A stretch of 64,000 nt of DNA from Thraustochytrium sp. TN22 (lineage: Eukaryota > Sar > Bigyra > Thraustochytrida > Thraustochytriidae). The DNA lies in NCBI GenBank assembly GCA_013306675.1, contig JABLUY010000010.1, forward strand, positions 1 to 64,000, read 5' to 3'. This document shows, piece after piece, positions 10,101 through 17,787 of the stretch (position 1 is its first letter; every line of letters starts with the position of its first letter). The notes beneath the pieces are model-generated. The model did no database searches. It saw nothing but the letters and a program-made list of their open reading frames with translations, and was not told the origin of the DNA. A program made the position numbers and the translations under genes.

Positions 10101-11706
10101 CAAGGCGCCTGACCAGGCCCACCCTGCGTCGGGCGCGGACCGCGATCGCCTTGAGAAGCGCGTCAAGGTGCTGGAGGCCCAGAACGCGGCGCTGCGGTCC
10201 GCGGCGAAGATGGCGTCCTCCACGACGGGAACCCTTGCCGTCGTCCCCGCGCCGCGGCCTCGCAGCAGCGGGCCTGACGAGGAGCGGGCCGTCGACGGCA
10301 AGAAGCTGGAGAAGAAGGTCGCGCTGCTCTCGCGCCGCCTGGAGGAGCGCACGCAGGAGCTGGAGGCGTCTCGAGCGCAGGCGAAGCAGGCGAAGCAGCT
10401 GCTTGAGCGCGTCAATCGCCAAGGACGTGGCGGCTTGAGCGGCGTCGCGTGGGCCGGCGATGGCGGCGGCGGCGGCAACAGCGGCAACAGCGGCGGCGGG
10501 TCTATGCGCTCGGTCAAGGACTACGAGCAGGCGCGCGAGCTGCGGCGCGAGCTGGAGGAGGCGCGGCAGGAGCTGGAGGCCAAGGAGGACTCGCTCGTAG
10601 AGTTGCGGCGCCAGGTCGAGGTGGAGCACCCGACCGAGGTGGCACGGCTCCACGCCGACCTCCGAGCGACGCGACTGCGACTGAGCGAGAAGGAAGATGA
10701 GCTTGAGGCCATGCGCGTCCGGAGACGGCACCGCACGGGCGGGGCGGACTCGCTGCAGATCGCCGAGGACCAGTACGGGCGCGAGGACGAGCTTCGCCAG
10801 CAACTCAGCCAGGCGCGGCGAGACGCCCGCGATCTGGAGGGTGAATTGCTGGACCGCGACAACACCATCTTGGAGCTGCGCTTTGAGCTGGAACAGCTCT
10901 CCGCACAGGCGGAGCGCGCGCGTCGGCGCCAGCATGAAGAGGGCAAACAAGCGACGGGCTCGCTCGCCTCGTCGTCGTCTCCGACTTCTGGTGCGCGGGG
11001 TGGGCCGCGCGCGCCAGGGGAGCGCTTCAAGCGCGAGCGGGACCTGGAGGGCGTTGTGGAATCCATGAAGAAGGTGGTGAACAAGCTGCAGGCGGAGAAT
11101 GACCGGCTGAAGCGGACCAGTGCCAATGTGGCACGCGGCAGCGATCTGCAGAAACAGGTGAAAGAACTCAAGCGCCAGAACGAGGAGCTGCGCGGTGCTC
11201 GTGAGAGTCTGCAGGAGCGGGCAGCCAAGTCCAGCGAGGCATCCGCCAAGGCGATCCGCCTGCAGGACGCGGTGCGCGGGCTGCGCAAGCAGGTGCGTTC
11301 GCTGGAGGCTGACATGGACAAGGAGCGCGCGCGCACTGCGTCGCTGCTTCAGGAGAACGAGAAGCTCCTGGACGACCTGCAGCACGCCAGCGAGCGTAGA
11401 TCGGACCCCGTGCCGGAGGACGTGGGCCGCGCGGAAGCCGCAGACCTGCGCCGGCGCGTGCGAGAGCAGGAGCGCGTGATCGCGGCTCTCCGCCTCGAGG
11501 TGGCGGCGGCGGCAGACTTGGGCGATGTCGGTGCTCAGGGGAGCGCAGACGAGCTCGAGGCGCTGCGCGAGGAGAATCAGCGTCTCAAGAACGAGCTCAA
11601 CGCCTTTGACATGGATTTCTTTGAAGAGATCGAGGACCTCAAGTATCGCTACCAGCAGGCGAGCGAGGAGAATGCGCGCCTTCGCGCGCAGCTTTTGGAT
11701 GCGTAG
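4168..11706 (+). CDS. CEP290: CEP290-like ciliary transition-zone coiled-coil protein
   Basis: A 2512-residue, almost wholly coiled-coil protein, close to the 2479 residues of human CEP290, which builds the Y-links between axoneme and membrane at the ciliary transition zone. Collinear matches to the human protein as recalled: LLYREYAQAKRAW (human LLYKEYLSEKETW), RKVAVLEVNEVVLARRYN (human RKITVLQVNEKSLIRQYT), AAQQTIASLKD (human AHQTIANMQ), and VVESMKKVVNKLQAENDRLK near the C-terminus (human IGLMKKVVEKVQRENEQLK). A block near 5670-5820 (GEKGMKLYGLSADQV, VELPLDDRS) also reads as conserved. Family-unusual inserts are a Gly/Asp-rich patch near 5890-5980, a poly-Gln/His patch near 6095-6120 and further low-complexity loops. 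The ATG at 4168 was chosen because upstream residues are low complexity. It converges on the polycystin gene, with 49 bp between stops. Confidence 0.92.
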   Translation: MAEAEALRAQLEEALALAEEQLAERDDRVAELEERTAQLEEELLGQGRGGDLELRDNVRELQGRLEQADDELQRAMDAAKSQENRARELDLQNKALKMDKLKLEAELQKAQERAETMEENLHTMRQRSEQAAEHEGRLGAREKSHKKTLLKTLGENEQLRSHVAQLEMDLTTLYQAVNEKNEQTTQLQGQLTAANQELQDNESEVEELKRLIRDKDQAIAAAQHEITAVTEMESEMDERVRAKVDKWKVRVKDLQAELERERLAQTALQKKCDSLLLESGLREVEQQLVASEEAGKALRRELEGARAELTRAHEEMLDLARDNEAMRADQGKFIDVALEKEKAELDRLRQVIAHKDQLLEEERTRYRELDDQKASLEEELQDREFTLAEYERGHGLSEAVLKQKKLKGEVKRREKEIRRLNQALSERISAHEKLYETCRRLKKKAGIPESFQYDDLELEEGMKGQTERLQALIRVLEGQNESLEDERLRLLDALRINAANMGEKGMKLYGLSADQVIQVNQFVENLREGRVELPLDDRSLQLKEEVRELKQRLRETERDLAAAELQLDGQLPGFGAGGAGGGGDDFDNDGGGGDDGEGAGGPASRARRVGSDAMEKLARDQQAMMADIRQDIQSTIASFLSMQQQQQQHQQHLELQDSSSHAHGGSNRRPRSISSPVGSPTADPRYEKLMQVLQAKLEGGIGSSSADLDLDQVQSMRNELQRQSELNDQLLRRLHDAEAVAEALQGQQHGQQHHQQSFGGRPRHGSAPSPMSSPQGRRAAPQLADLEKPATRAGQQFAEHHVTQYRLPPEEWAEPLILANNRLAACMERLVDKEKEVARLEKTLRGQASSVEAYAAQMALLYREYAQAKRAWTAETVELRKEADEARNERDALRVKARRLDTLCAVLDGDDQDARTHAKELTRKVAVLEVNEVVLARRYNLVVEEERTVRHEKDVLQQEMVQAETALRERVLYLEEWKAGAQAQLDAMQRTMDHFVPRESHEQVVHKLARVNHRYRDLLSREAELRSKTSGAQALRRRVHALESELEVARTDVTRTKQEALTAQEQLAWLQRNLKAEAGADVGQGAQLVEQVAKFKGEATEKGIVLASTLKKVEIYERRAAEVGKELDQETARADQAEASLEASRQVINKLEQELTDARERYHGGATREERKVLDDRIAELEAMCGVASREAERCRELADIATSQVQALETIQAGRHLETDALRQQLRDVNARSDDDAIIGKLQHELTSTKVSYQMFARKFEKARATARRYELQLRKQEAQLDEKDRVLQQTRDEVRGRILALQGALEHLGVPEADPERHAALALVVAAPAAAVGPSATSNMEQLSLMIARLGETAELSEEALRRSETSRRHLESELDALRIEMQATASAMDDLKHRVLTSTTGAGGDDGHDEERLASERRNLAQRLLQLNEELKGAQLESMRQRRELQLVREDKEHVEKLRARDEEHMSRLEEDLANTRNALRRYEDERRLHLASATQQRDALGIPVLALRPAKRTARSPTDASGGADATHAEANGGLADARKDHEAAAAAAARLGALEAELRDASERETRLERKLQSQEAKTRLLRKRLRAEGLPDDPENLDLDEADNDHDDHDEYASGSGARPNLQKRSTNMYEADARKLQAAAQQTIASLKDIVKRKNQAIEALKQKLEQQRVAALAERERDQAEIERLTEKLYEENRDAIGKLRSAYEDIANGAVPGGSGGAEAGAEAADAALGRELMERLEEADVVLERKDRRILELEGLVEELQILRGKAEDRAGQSAEIAESLREKVRQLAAQSEAQGAKLLVKQLRGQLAAKEKTLAGLRSAVLALKTEFVKAEEEHEQDLIKRDRAMNALTSGGSANAAAQENQAGLGNVRDQLEALRERVERSQQDLDNTKRREEKLRGENAKLRRQLQEQADEVDLRDEEQSRSGADAAKLQRKIDELRRENRRLREALHNAQGSGTGAADGQGETKAPDQAHPASGADRDRLEKRVKVLEAQNAALRSAAKMASSTTGTLAVVPAPRPRSSGPDEERAVDGKKLEKKVALLSRRLEERTQELEASRAQAKQAKQLLERVNRQGRGGLSGVAWAGDGGGGGNSGNSGGGSMRSVKDYEQARELRRELEEARQELEAKEDSLVELRRQVEVEHPTEVARLHADLRATRLRLSEKEDELEAMRVRRRHRTGGADSLQIAEDQYGREDELRQQLSQARRDARDLEGELLDRDNTILELRFELEQLSAQAERARRRQHEEGKQATGSLASSSSPTSGARGGPRAPGERFKRERDLEGVVESMKKVVNKLQAENDRLKRTSANVARGSDLQKQVKELKRQNEELRGARESLQERAAKSSEASAKAIRLQDAVRGLRKQVRSLEADMDKERARTASLLQENEKLLDDLQHASERRSDPVPEDVGRAEAADLRRRVREQERVIAALRLEVAAAADLGDVGAQGSADELEALREENQRLKNELNAFDMDFFEEIEDLKYRYQQASEENARLRAQLLDA

Positions 11707-11755
11707 CTCATTGTAAATCGTACAAGCTCCTACATGTTGTACCTTTCTGACGTCT

Positions 11756-14641
11756 TCATGCCTTTCCGTCATTTCCGGAAGGTGCCATTGCGCCTGTCAG
11801 TGGCGAGGCCGAGGTCGGCGCCGGCATTTCGCTGGTCTGCGTGAACCTCGGTCGCTTCGCGATTGGTGCGACGGCCGGTGCAGCCTGTGGCTCGGGGTTG
11901 GGACTTGGTGGCGGCGGGCCGGGCGAGATGGAAGCGTCATCCATGTCCATGGCCGAGTGCAGCAGATGAGGGTCGAAGGCGCCTCCGGAGGCGTTGAGAA
12001 TGCGGCGCAAAACCCGATTTTGCTGCGCGGCGACGGCATCAAGACGGGTGGACAGCTGCTTGAGCTGGTCAATAATGTGTAGCTGGGCGGCATTCTCGGG
12101 GAAGAACATGTCCACCTCCTCGCGCGCATCGGAAGGCCGCAGCTCTTCGGTGCGCGCGCGGAGCAGCCACAGAAGACGCTCTGACATAGTCTCGCCGAAG
12201 ACCTCCTCGAGTTCGCGGCGCAGCACGAAGGTCGGCACGGAGGCCGCGACATGAGATCGCAAGAACTTGAGGCGCTTGCCATAGGTATGCGGCGCGCTCA
12301 TCAGCTTCTCCAGGCTGATGTTGTCCGCCTCAAAAAGCAGCGGAAGAGTCTCGGTCCGTGCCGGGCCAATCTCCACGTCCAGCGGGAGCGGTCCGAGGGA
12401 CTTGCGCAAGGTCGCCGCGGCCGATGCTTCGCCGCTGTTGTCGCCGTGCGTGGCAGCGGCGCTAACCCCGGAGGTGGAGCGCTGCAGAGAACCTGGCGTT
12501 TCGGGGCCCGAGCTGGGGTCCGAGCCCGGGCCCGAGCCAGCGCCAGAGCCCGAGGCGCTCTTGGCGGTGGCGCCGCTGGTGTCCGAGTGTGCGTCGGTAG
12601 GAAGCTGACAGGCACTGCGGGACGAGCAACAGGTAGCAAAGACACGACGCAAGAGCATCCATAGGCGTGGCCAGTATTCGTTGCGAAGGTCGTAGAGCAT
12701 GACCGAATAGGAGAGGCGCAGGCTCTGGGCAAAGCTGATGGTGGGCGAGGCCCTCGTTCCCTCCTGAAATGTGAGGAAGCTCTCCACGACGATGCTGAGA
12801 AGGATGTTGAAGAGAAGAAGAGTTGTGAAGACGACGTAGGTCCAAAAGTACGTCTGAGAAATCCACGTGTTGCTTGCCACGTTACTTGAGAACAGCACGT
12901 CCATCGCGTCTTCAAACTCACCCATGGAAACAAAGAGGAGTGTCACCATGGCCTGCGCGAAGTTGCCAAAGGGTGTGCCGTAGGGGCTGTACATGAGAAC
13001 ACCGATAAAGGCATAGGAGAGGACGACAACGAAGTACACAAAGACGAAGGAGACCAGGTCCGAGGCGGCCCGCGAGAGTGTCCTCGAGATGATGCCGGTC
13101 TCCGGGTGAAAGTCTAGGTGCATGACTGTGCGGATGACCATGAGGATAAGCAGGCATGCGTAGATGCGCTGCGTCTCCGTGGCAGTGGTGACGAAGTCGG
13201 TGATTCCATGCACGCCACGAAGGACGGCCGCGGCCGTAGCATTTTCAAACGTTGAGAGGTCGTCGTCGGAGGATATCTCGAACTGGAAGAAGCGAACGAC
13301 GATGATCCAGTGCAACAAAACGACAACCAGGTCGAAGAGGAGCGCTGGCCACCTGCCTTTTCGTCGGCCTGGCCGGTGCAAGAGGCCGACCCTGCGGAGG
13401 ATCTTCATGCCGAGCACGAAGGCGTGCAGGCCGACCACGAGTGCGTAGAGGCTGGCGACAAACAGCACGTAGAAGCGCGGGTTTGCGCGGGAACCCTGCG
13501 CAGAGTGAACTTGGAGTCGCGGCCGCACGAGGCCGCCGAGGTCGATGTTGAAACAGGCCTCCAAGTAACCGTAGCGGCCGGCGCCGTTGAGGTTCTGGAC
13601 GACGATGATGGCGCAGAACGAGGAAGTGGCCGCATCGATCCAGTGCGCGTCTTCAAAGAGGTATCGGAGGTGGCAGTCCGCGAAGCCGGGGTCCAGATTG
13701 AGCAGGCCGAGGTCGACGATGGAAAGGAAGCTGCTCTGGCCATCGTAAAACTCAAAGGGGTTTACCCCGAAGACACTGAAGTTCGTCAGCACCTCCGGGT
13801 GCTCCCGGGAGTGAGGGCTCTCGTACACTTCCGTCTCGGTGCCTGCAAGAACGCAGCGACGCTCCGCGTGCTGAGGCTCATAAAAGCCCAGCGTCGTGTA
13901 GAGATCCTCGAAGTTTGCGTTGCAGGCGGCAGTCTTTCGCCGCGTCTGCGTGAGGATGAGGCCGGCCTGGTAGCGGTTGAAGTTGTCCATGAAGCCGCTG
14001 TGTTCAGAGACGAGCGAGCAGTCCGTGACGACCTGGTCAAGGTCCACCCCGTCGCAGGTGGAGAACGCGCACGAGCCGTTGCGGTTGAAGTCGTGGTACG
14101 GATCGGGCCGATAGAGCACCTGCGTGAGCTCGCGAATGAAGACCGTTGCATCACGGAGCGAGGTGACCTCCAAGAAGCCGGACTCGTCCGCCGCGCCGAC
14201 GTCGAGAAGAACCTTGATCAGGTCGTACTCCTGGCTATGCGCGAGCGGTAGAAAAGCGAGGAACTGAAAGTACGCTAGCAGCGCCACCAACGCAAGGAGC
14301 ACCAGGTGCGCACACAGGTGCCTCCATCCGAGATGCAGGCGCTTGATCTCATTCGCGACCTGCACGAAGGCCGCCTTGCTCACGAGCACCTTGCGGTTGA
14401 ACACGCGCGCCGCGTACTTGCGCGCGCGGAAGCCGCGGAAGACGGCCTGCAGCCGGACCGCGAAGTGCTCCAGCTCCTGCACGCTGGCGTCCTCGCGCAG
14501 CTTGGCCGCGAGCTTGGCCGCCACCTCCTGCTCCTCGTCAAACGGGTACCAGTTCGGCCGCACGCCCGGGCCGGCCGTGCCGCCGCGCACCCGCGACGGC
14601 CGCCGCCTGCGCAGCGCCGCCAGCGTGGCCTGCGTCGCCAT
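11756..14641 (-). CDS. Polycystin-2/TRPP-like cation channel
   Basis: This 961-residue membrane protein has polycystin topology. An IQ motif (AVRLQAVFRGFRARKYAAR, residues 61-79) precedes S1 (HLVLLALVALLAYFQFLAFL). A long extracellular loop contains several Cys and N-glycosylation sequons. Five more hydrophobic segments follow, including the pore region AQAMVTLLFVSMGEFEDAM and S6 (VVFTTLLLFNILLSIVVESF). SRTLSRAASDLVSFVFVYF matches the S4-S5/S5 stretch of PKD2. The acidic filter context (SMGEFED) suits a Ca2+-permeable channel. The tail has a short coiled coil (IIDQLKQLSTRLDAVAAQQN). The frame runs to 15034, but the first 131 residues are Arg/Pro-rich, so Met at 14641 is preferred. A mucolipin-like role is possible. 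Beside CEP290, a ciliary site is plausible but inferred. Confidence 0.85.
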   Translation of the reverse strand: MATQATLAALRRRRPSRVRGGTAGPGVRPNWYPFDEEQEVAAKLAAKLREDASVQELEHFAVRLQAVFRGFRARKYAARVFNRKVLVSKAAFVQVANEIKRLHLGWRHLCAHLVLLALVALLAYFQFLAFLPLAHSQEYDLIKVLLDVGAADESGFLEVTSLRDATVFIRELTQVLYRPDPYHDFNRNGSCAFSTCDGVDLDQVVTDCSLVSEHSGFMDNFNRYQAGLILTQTRRKTAACNANFEDLYTTLGFYEPQHAERRCVLAGTETEVYESPHSREHPEVLTNFSVFGVNPFEFYDGQSSFLSIVDLGLLNLDPGFADCHLRYLFEDAHWIDAATSSFCAIIVVQNLNGAGRYGYLEACFNIDLGGLVRPRLQVHSAQGSRANPRFYVLFVASLYALVVGLHAFVLGMKILRRVGLLHRPGRRKGRWPALLFDLVVVLLHWIIVVRFFQFEISSDDDLSTFENATAAAVLRGVHGITDFVTTATETQRIYACLLILMVIRTVMHLDFHPETGIISRTLSRAASDLVSFVFVYFVVVLSYAFIGVLMYSPYGTPFGNFAQAMVTLLFVSMGEFEDAMDVLFSSNVASNTWISQTYFWTYVVFTTLLLFNILLSIVVESFLTFQEGTRASPTISFAQSLRLSYSVMLYDLRNEYWPRLWMLLRRVFATCCSSRSACQLPTDAHSDTSGATAKSASGSGAGSGPGSDPSSGPETPGSLQRSTSGVSAAATHGDNSGEASAAATLRKSLGPLPLDVEIGPARTETLPLLFEADNISLEKLMSAPHTYGKRLKFLRSHVAASVPTFVLRRELEEVFGETMSERLLWLLRARTEELRPSDAREEVDMFFPENAAQLHIIDQLKQLSTRLDAVAAQQNRVLRRILNASGGAFDPHLLHSAMDMDDASISPGPPPPSPNPEPQAAPAVAPIAKRPRFTQTSEMPAPTSASPLTGAMAPSGNDGKA

Positions 14642-14643
14642 CT

Positions 14644-14677
<34 letters not shown>

Positions 14678-15184
14678 GTGCCGCGGCCGCGCGCGGTCGG
14701 CCCCGGACTGGCTGCGCGCCCGGGGCCCCGCTCCCCTGGCCGCGCCGCGCCGCGCCGCGCCGCGCAGGGGCCGCGCTGGCGGCGGCAGCTGGAGGCGGCC
14801 TCCTCCGCGCGCCGAGCGGCGCCGCGCCGCGCCGCGCGACTCGACCCGACTCGACGCGACGCTACGCTGCGCGACGCGACGCTGCGCGGTCTGCGCGCCG
14901 CGCCGCGCCGGCGAGACGGGGATGGGGAGCGAGCCCGGCCCACGCCGGCGGAATTCCGGGCCCGCGGCACGGAGCTCCGGGCCCAACGGCCTCCCGGTTC
15001 TCCAGCTGCGTGTGGGCCAGCTGCGAGGAAGCACGAGGACTGCGTCGGAGCGCGTCGGAGCGCGAGGCTGGCGAGCGAGCTAGCTAGCTAGCTAGCCCTG
15101 CAGCACGAGCCCAGGCTCGCCGGCGTGCCCGCCACGGTCGCCAAGGTCTGGCTGGCGAGCAGCGGGCGCCGGCGCCGGCGCGGG
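14642..15184. promoter_or_regulatory. Divergent promoter region, polycystin-like / cupin-FN3-PA
   Basis: About 540 bp between divergent starts. It contains (GCGCC)n near 14740-14764, GACTC/GACGC pentamers near 14840-14880, and a (GCTA)n tract at 15080-15095. No TATA-like box was seen. Confidence 0.4.
15080..15095. repeat. AGCT/GCTA tetranucleotide tract
   Basis: Four tandem AGCT units lie about 90 bp upstream of the cupin-FN3-PA start. This self-complementary tract recurs at other gene borders (1712-1780, 24118-24130, 32743-32768, 37694-37706, 57611-57634). Confidence 0.85.
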
Positions 15185-17725
15185 ATGAGGGCCCGGCGGT
15201 GGACCGCGCTCTGGGGCGCCGCGACGGCAGTCGCGGCGGCGGCGACGACGATGACGAGGATTGCGAGGGCGGAGAAGATGATGACGCTGGAGGTCTTCAC
15301 GGACGGCCTGACGCCGCTCCAAGCGCTGGAAGGACGCTGGAGGACCCAGGACGACGGGCTGTACGTGCCGACGGAGGAGGAGGAGGCGGATCATGAGCAG
15401 TGCTGGCGCTTGACGCAGAACACGCTCGCGCAGCTCCTGGCGCAGCGGGCGCGAGGGGAGTGGGACACGGGGTGTATGGAGAAGCTGCACCTCGTCGAGG
15501 CGACGTGGCACATCGCGAGCTGTGAGGGCCGCCGGCCCGCCACGGACCAGCCACTCCTGCCGGCGCCTGGCGAGGACTCGGCGGCATCGCTGCTGCGCGT
15601 CCCGGCAGAGCACTGGGAGGTGGTGGACTGGTATTTGCACTTCGTCGCGGAGAGCAGACCCGTCATTTTTGAGGAGGACTCGCGCATCGCCATTGCGGAA
15701 AGCGCCCGCGAGTGTGCTCTCGAGGCACTGCGGCAACAGCAGCGGCGCGGCGGCGCGCGGGCGCAGACGGCGCGACCTGCATTGGATGGGGACGACCGCG
15801 GCCAGGCGGAGAGCTCTGGCTGTGAGCTGGTGCGGTCTGCAGCACGACCGACGTGGATCCCGCCCCAGGCGCTCGAGGCGCCCCGCCATGAATACCGCAT
15901 GGCACGGAACGCTGTGGAGGCGCCATCATGGCGCCGCTCGGCGCTTCATCGGCTCCTCCACGTCATCACGGGGCGATTAGAGATCGTGCTGTGCCCGTCG
16001 CTCGCATCCTTGCAGCTGCTCCGACCAGAAGTGGGCTTGGACGGCGTGCAGTTTGCCGCGAATCCCCTGCAAGCAAACTACGCGCGATATCCCGAGCTGC
16101 GCCAGGTGGACGAGGCCTGCTTCAGAACCGAGGTGGAGGCCGGCGCAACGCTATTTTTGCCGGCAGGCTTTACGGCCAGCCTGAAGGCGCGCGTGGCGAG
16201 TCTTGCAGTAGAATTCGCCTTCTCGGACGAGGCCTCGCGGCCCTCCATGCTGGAAGCCGCCCGCATCCAGGCGCTCTCCACGTCAAGCGCCAGCACAGCG
16301 CCTGAATTCGTGGACATGCTTCGCTTTGCTGTGCAGGCAGCGCGTAACGAGTCCACTGGATTTGCCGCAGCAGTCCTGGCCGACATGCGTGAGGACCCGG
16401 AACGCTTCGACCAGTGGCAGCGCCGGCTTCGGCTAGGGCTTCTCGCTGACCATATCGTTCCAGAACAGCCGCAGGTGATGCTCGAAGCCGGCGGGCGCCA
16501 CGGGCTGCGCGTCGGTCTGCGTGGCCAGGGTAGCCCGGTATCCCTCTATGAGGTGCAGTGGAGGCCGGCGCACCTGGACGTGGCACTGCATGCCATTATG
16601 ACGGGCCGCCTGTGCGACCCGCAAGTCTTTGGCGTGGTCAAGGCTGCAGGCGAGGGGGCGGGAGGAGTTGCTGCCGCTCAACTCAGCGGTCTAGCGCCGG
16701 CGACAGAGTACGCAGTCCGCGCGCGAGCCCTGAGCGCCGCCAGGCAGGTCCCGGGTCCCTGGACCTCCTGGCAGCGTCTGCGCACCGTAGGCGAGTCCGT
16801 GCCTGGGGCTGCCGACGAGGCGCCTACGATCCTATCCCAGGCCAGCGACCTCGGCCGGTCCTGTGTGTGCGTGTCTTGGGCGGAGCCCGAGGACGACGGC
16901 GGCTACGCGATCTCCGGGTATCAGATGGAGGTCCGCACCTTGTGGCCCGGGCCCCACGCGGCCCAGAGCGGTCCACTGCAGGCAGCGTGGCACCACGTCG
17001 CCCACGTCTCCAGCTCGCTGGATCGGTCGATTGACCTGTGCAACCTGCAGCCCGGGGCGCCGACACAGATTCGAGTCCGCGCTCGCAACCGGCTAGGGGT
17101 GGGTTGGCCCAGCCCGGCGAGCAAAACGGTGGAGCTCCCGGGCCACCGTCTTGACGCGAGCGCCATGGCGCTCCGCGCTCTTGCCGAGGGCGGGGATGCC
17201 CCCGGGGCCTTGGCGCAGTGGGAGGCGCATACGGGCCGCGCCCTGGTGGTCTCGGTGCCCGCGGCGCAGAACCCAACGGACGTCGAGGTGATACTCTCGG
17301 ACCATCTGCAGGTCCTGGCCGTGCTTGCCGGAGAGGACGACGCGCCGCATACAGCACCGGTGTGGGCTTCAGCCTTCTCTCCGCGCACTTTCGACCTGCG
17401 AGGCGTGGCGCGTCTCGCGGAGCCACGCGACGCTTGTGCGGAGCTGAAACCTCACGCGGCGGGCAGCATCGTGGTGGTTTCCCGCGGTGCGTGTCCGCTT
17501 TTGCACAAGGCCGAGTTTGCGCGCCGCGCCGGAGCGCTCGCCATGGTCGTGGTGGACGACACCAAGGCCTGCGAACAGGCCTACGATCACATGTGTAGCG
17601 CGGGCTCCTCGAAGAGGCTCGGAGAAGGCTTCGCGCACCACGACCGCGCCTCCAAGTGGGAGCCGCTGCGGCTGCCGGCCGTGCTCATCTCAAAGCGCGC
17701 GGCGCGCCACGTTGGCCTCCTGTGA
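15185..17725 (+). CDS. Secreted cupin (JmjC-like), FN3 and PA-domain protein
   Basis: An 846-residue protein with an apparent signal peptide (Met at 15185, then ARRWTALWGAATAVAAAATT). The frame opens at 15125, but the later Met places the signal correctly. Residues about 228-345 resemble a cupin_8/JmjC barrel end (VEAGATLFLPAGFTASL, SLAVEFAF). The HxD and distal His iron ligands are not visible. Two fibronectin type III-like repeats follow (about 435-535 and 545-652; the second has CVSWAEPEDDGGYAISGYQM and IRVRARNRLGVG). A protease-associated (PA) domain lies near 742-800 (AGSIVVVSRGACPLLHKAEF, AGALAMVVVDD). PA and FN3 suggest extracellular or endomembrane protein or glycan binding. With ligands missing, oxygenase activity is unlikely. 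The cupin call is tentative; FN3 and PA are firmer. The gene converges on the transglutaminase-like gene. Confidence 0.65.
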   Translation: MRARRWTALWGAATAVAAAATTMTRIARAEKMMTLEVFTDGLTPLQALEGRWRTQDDGLYVPTEEEEADHEQCWRLTQNTLAQLLAQRARGEWDTGCMEKLHLVEATWHIASCEGRRPATDQPLLPAPGEDSAASLLRVPAEHWEVVDWYLHFVAESRPVIFEEDSRIAIAESARECALEALRQQQRRGGARAQTARPALDGDDRGQAESSGCELVRSAARPTWIPPQALEAPRHEYRMARNAVEAPSWRRSALHRLLHVITGRLEIVLCPSLASLQLLRPEVGLDGVQFAANPLQANYARYPELRQVDEACFRTEVEAGATLFLPAGFTASLKARVASLAVEFAFSDEASRPSMLEAARIQALSTSSASTAPEFVDMLRFAVQAARNESTGFAAAVLADMREDPERFDQWQRRLRLGLLADHIVPEQPQVMLEAGGRHGLRVGLRGQGSPVSLYEVQWRPAHLDVALHAIMTGRLCDPQVFGVVKAAGEGAGGVAAAQLSGLAPATEYAVRARALSAARQVPGPWTSWQRLRTVGESVPGAADEAPTILSQASDLGRSCVCVSWAEPEDDGGYAISGYQMEVRTLWPGPHAAQSGPLQAAWHHVAHVSSSLDRSIDLCNLQPGAPTQIRVRARNRLGVGWPSPASKTVELPGHRLDASAMALRALAEGGDAPGALAQWEAHTGRALVVSVPAAQNPTDVEVILSDHLQVLAVLAGEDDAPHTAPVWASAFSPRTFDLRGVARLAEPRDACAELKPHAAGSIVVVSRGACPLLHKAEFARRAGALAMVVVDDTKACEQAYDHMCSAGSSKRLGEGFAHHDRASKWEPLRLPAVLISKRAARHVGLL

Positions 17726-17787
17726 AGGTGGCCAAGTGCCAAGCTTCGCTTCCGCTCTTGTCTGCTTGCTGCACGTGACTCAATGAC

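Noticed and set aside
9094-11772. Long antisense open frame (892 residues) opposite CEP290
   Set aside because: GC-ending codons on the plus strand leave few stop codons in this antisense frame. The antisense product is Leu/Arg/Ala-rich with no domain, while CEP290 is clear on the other strand.
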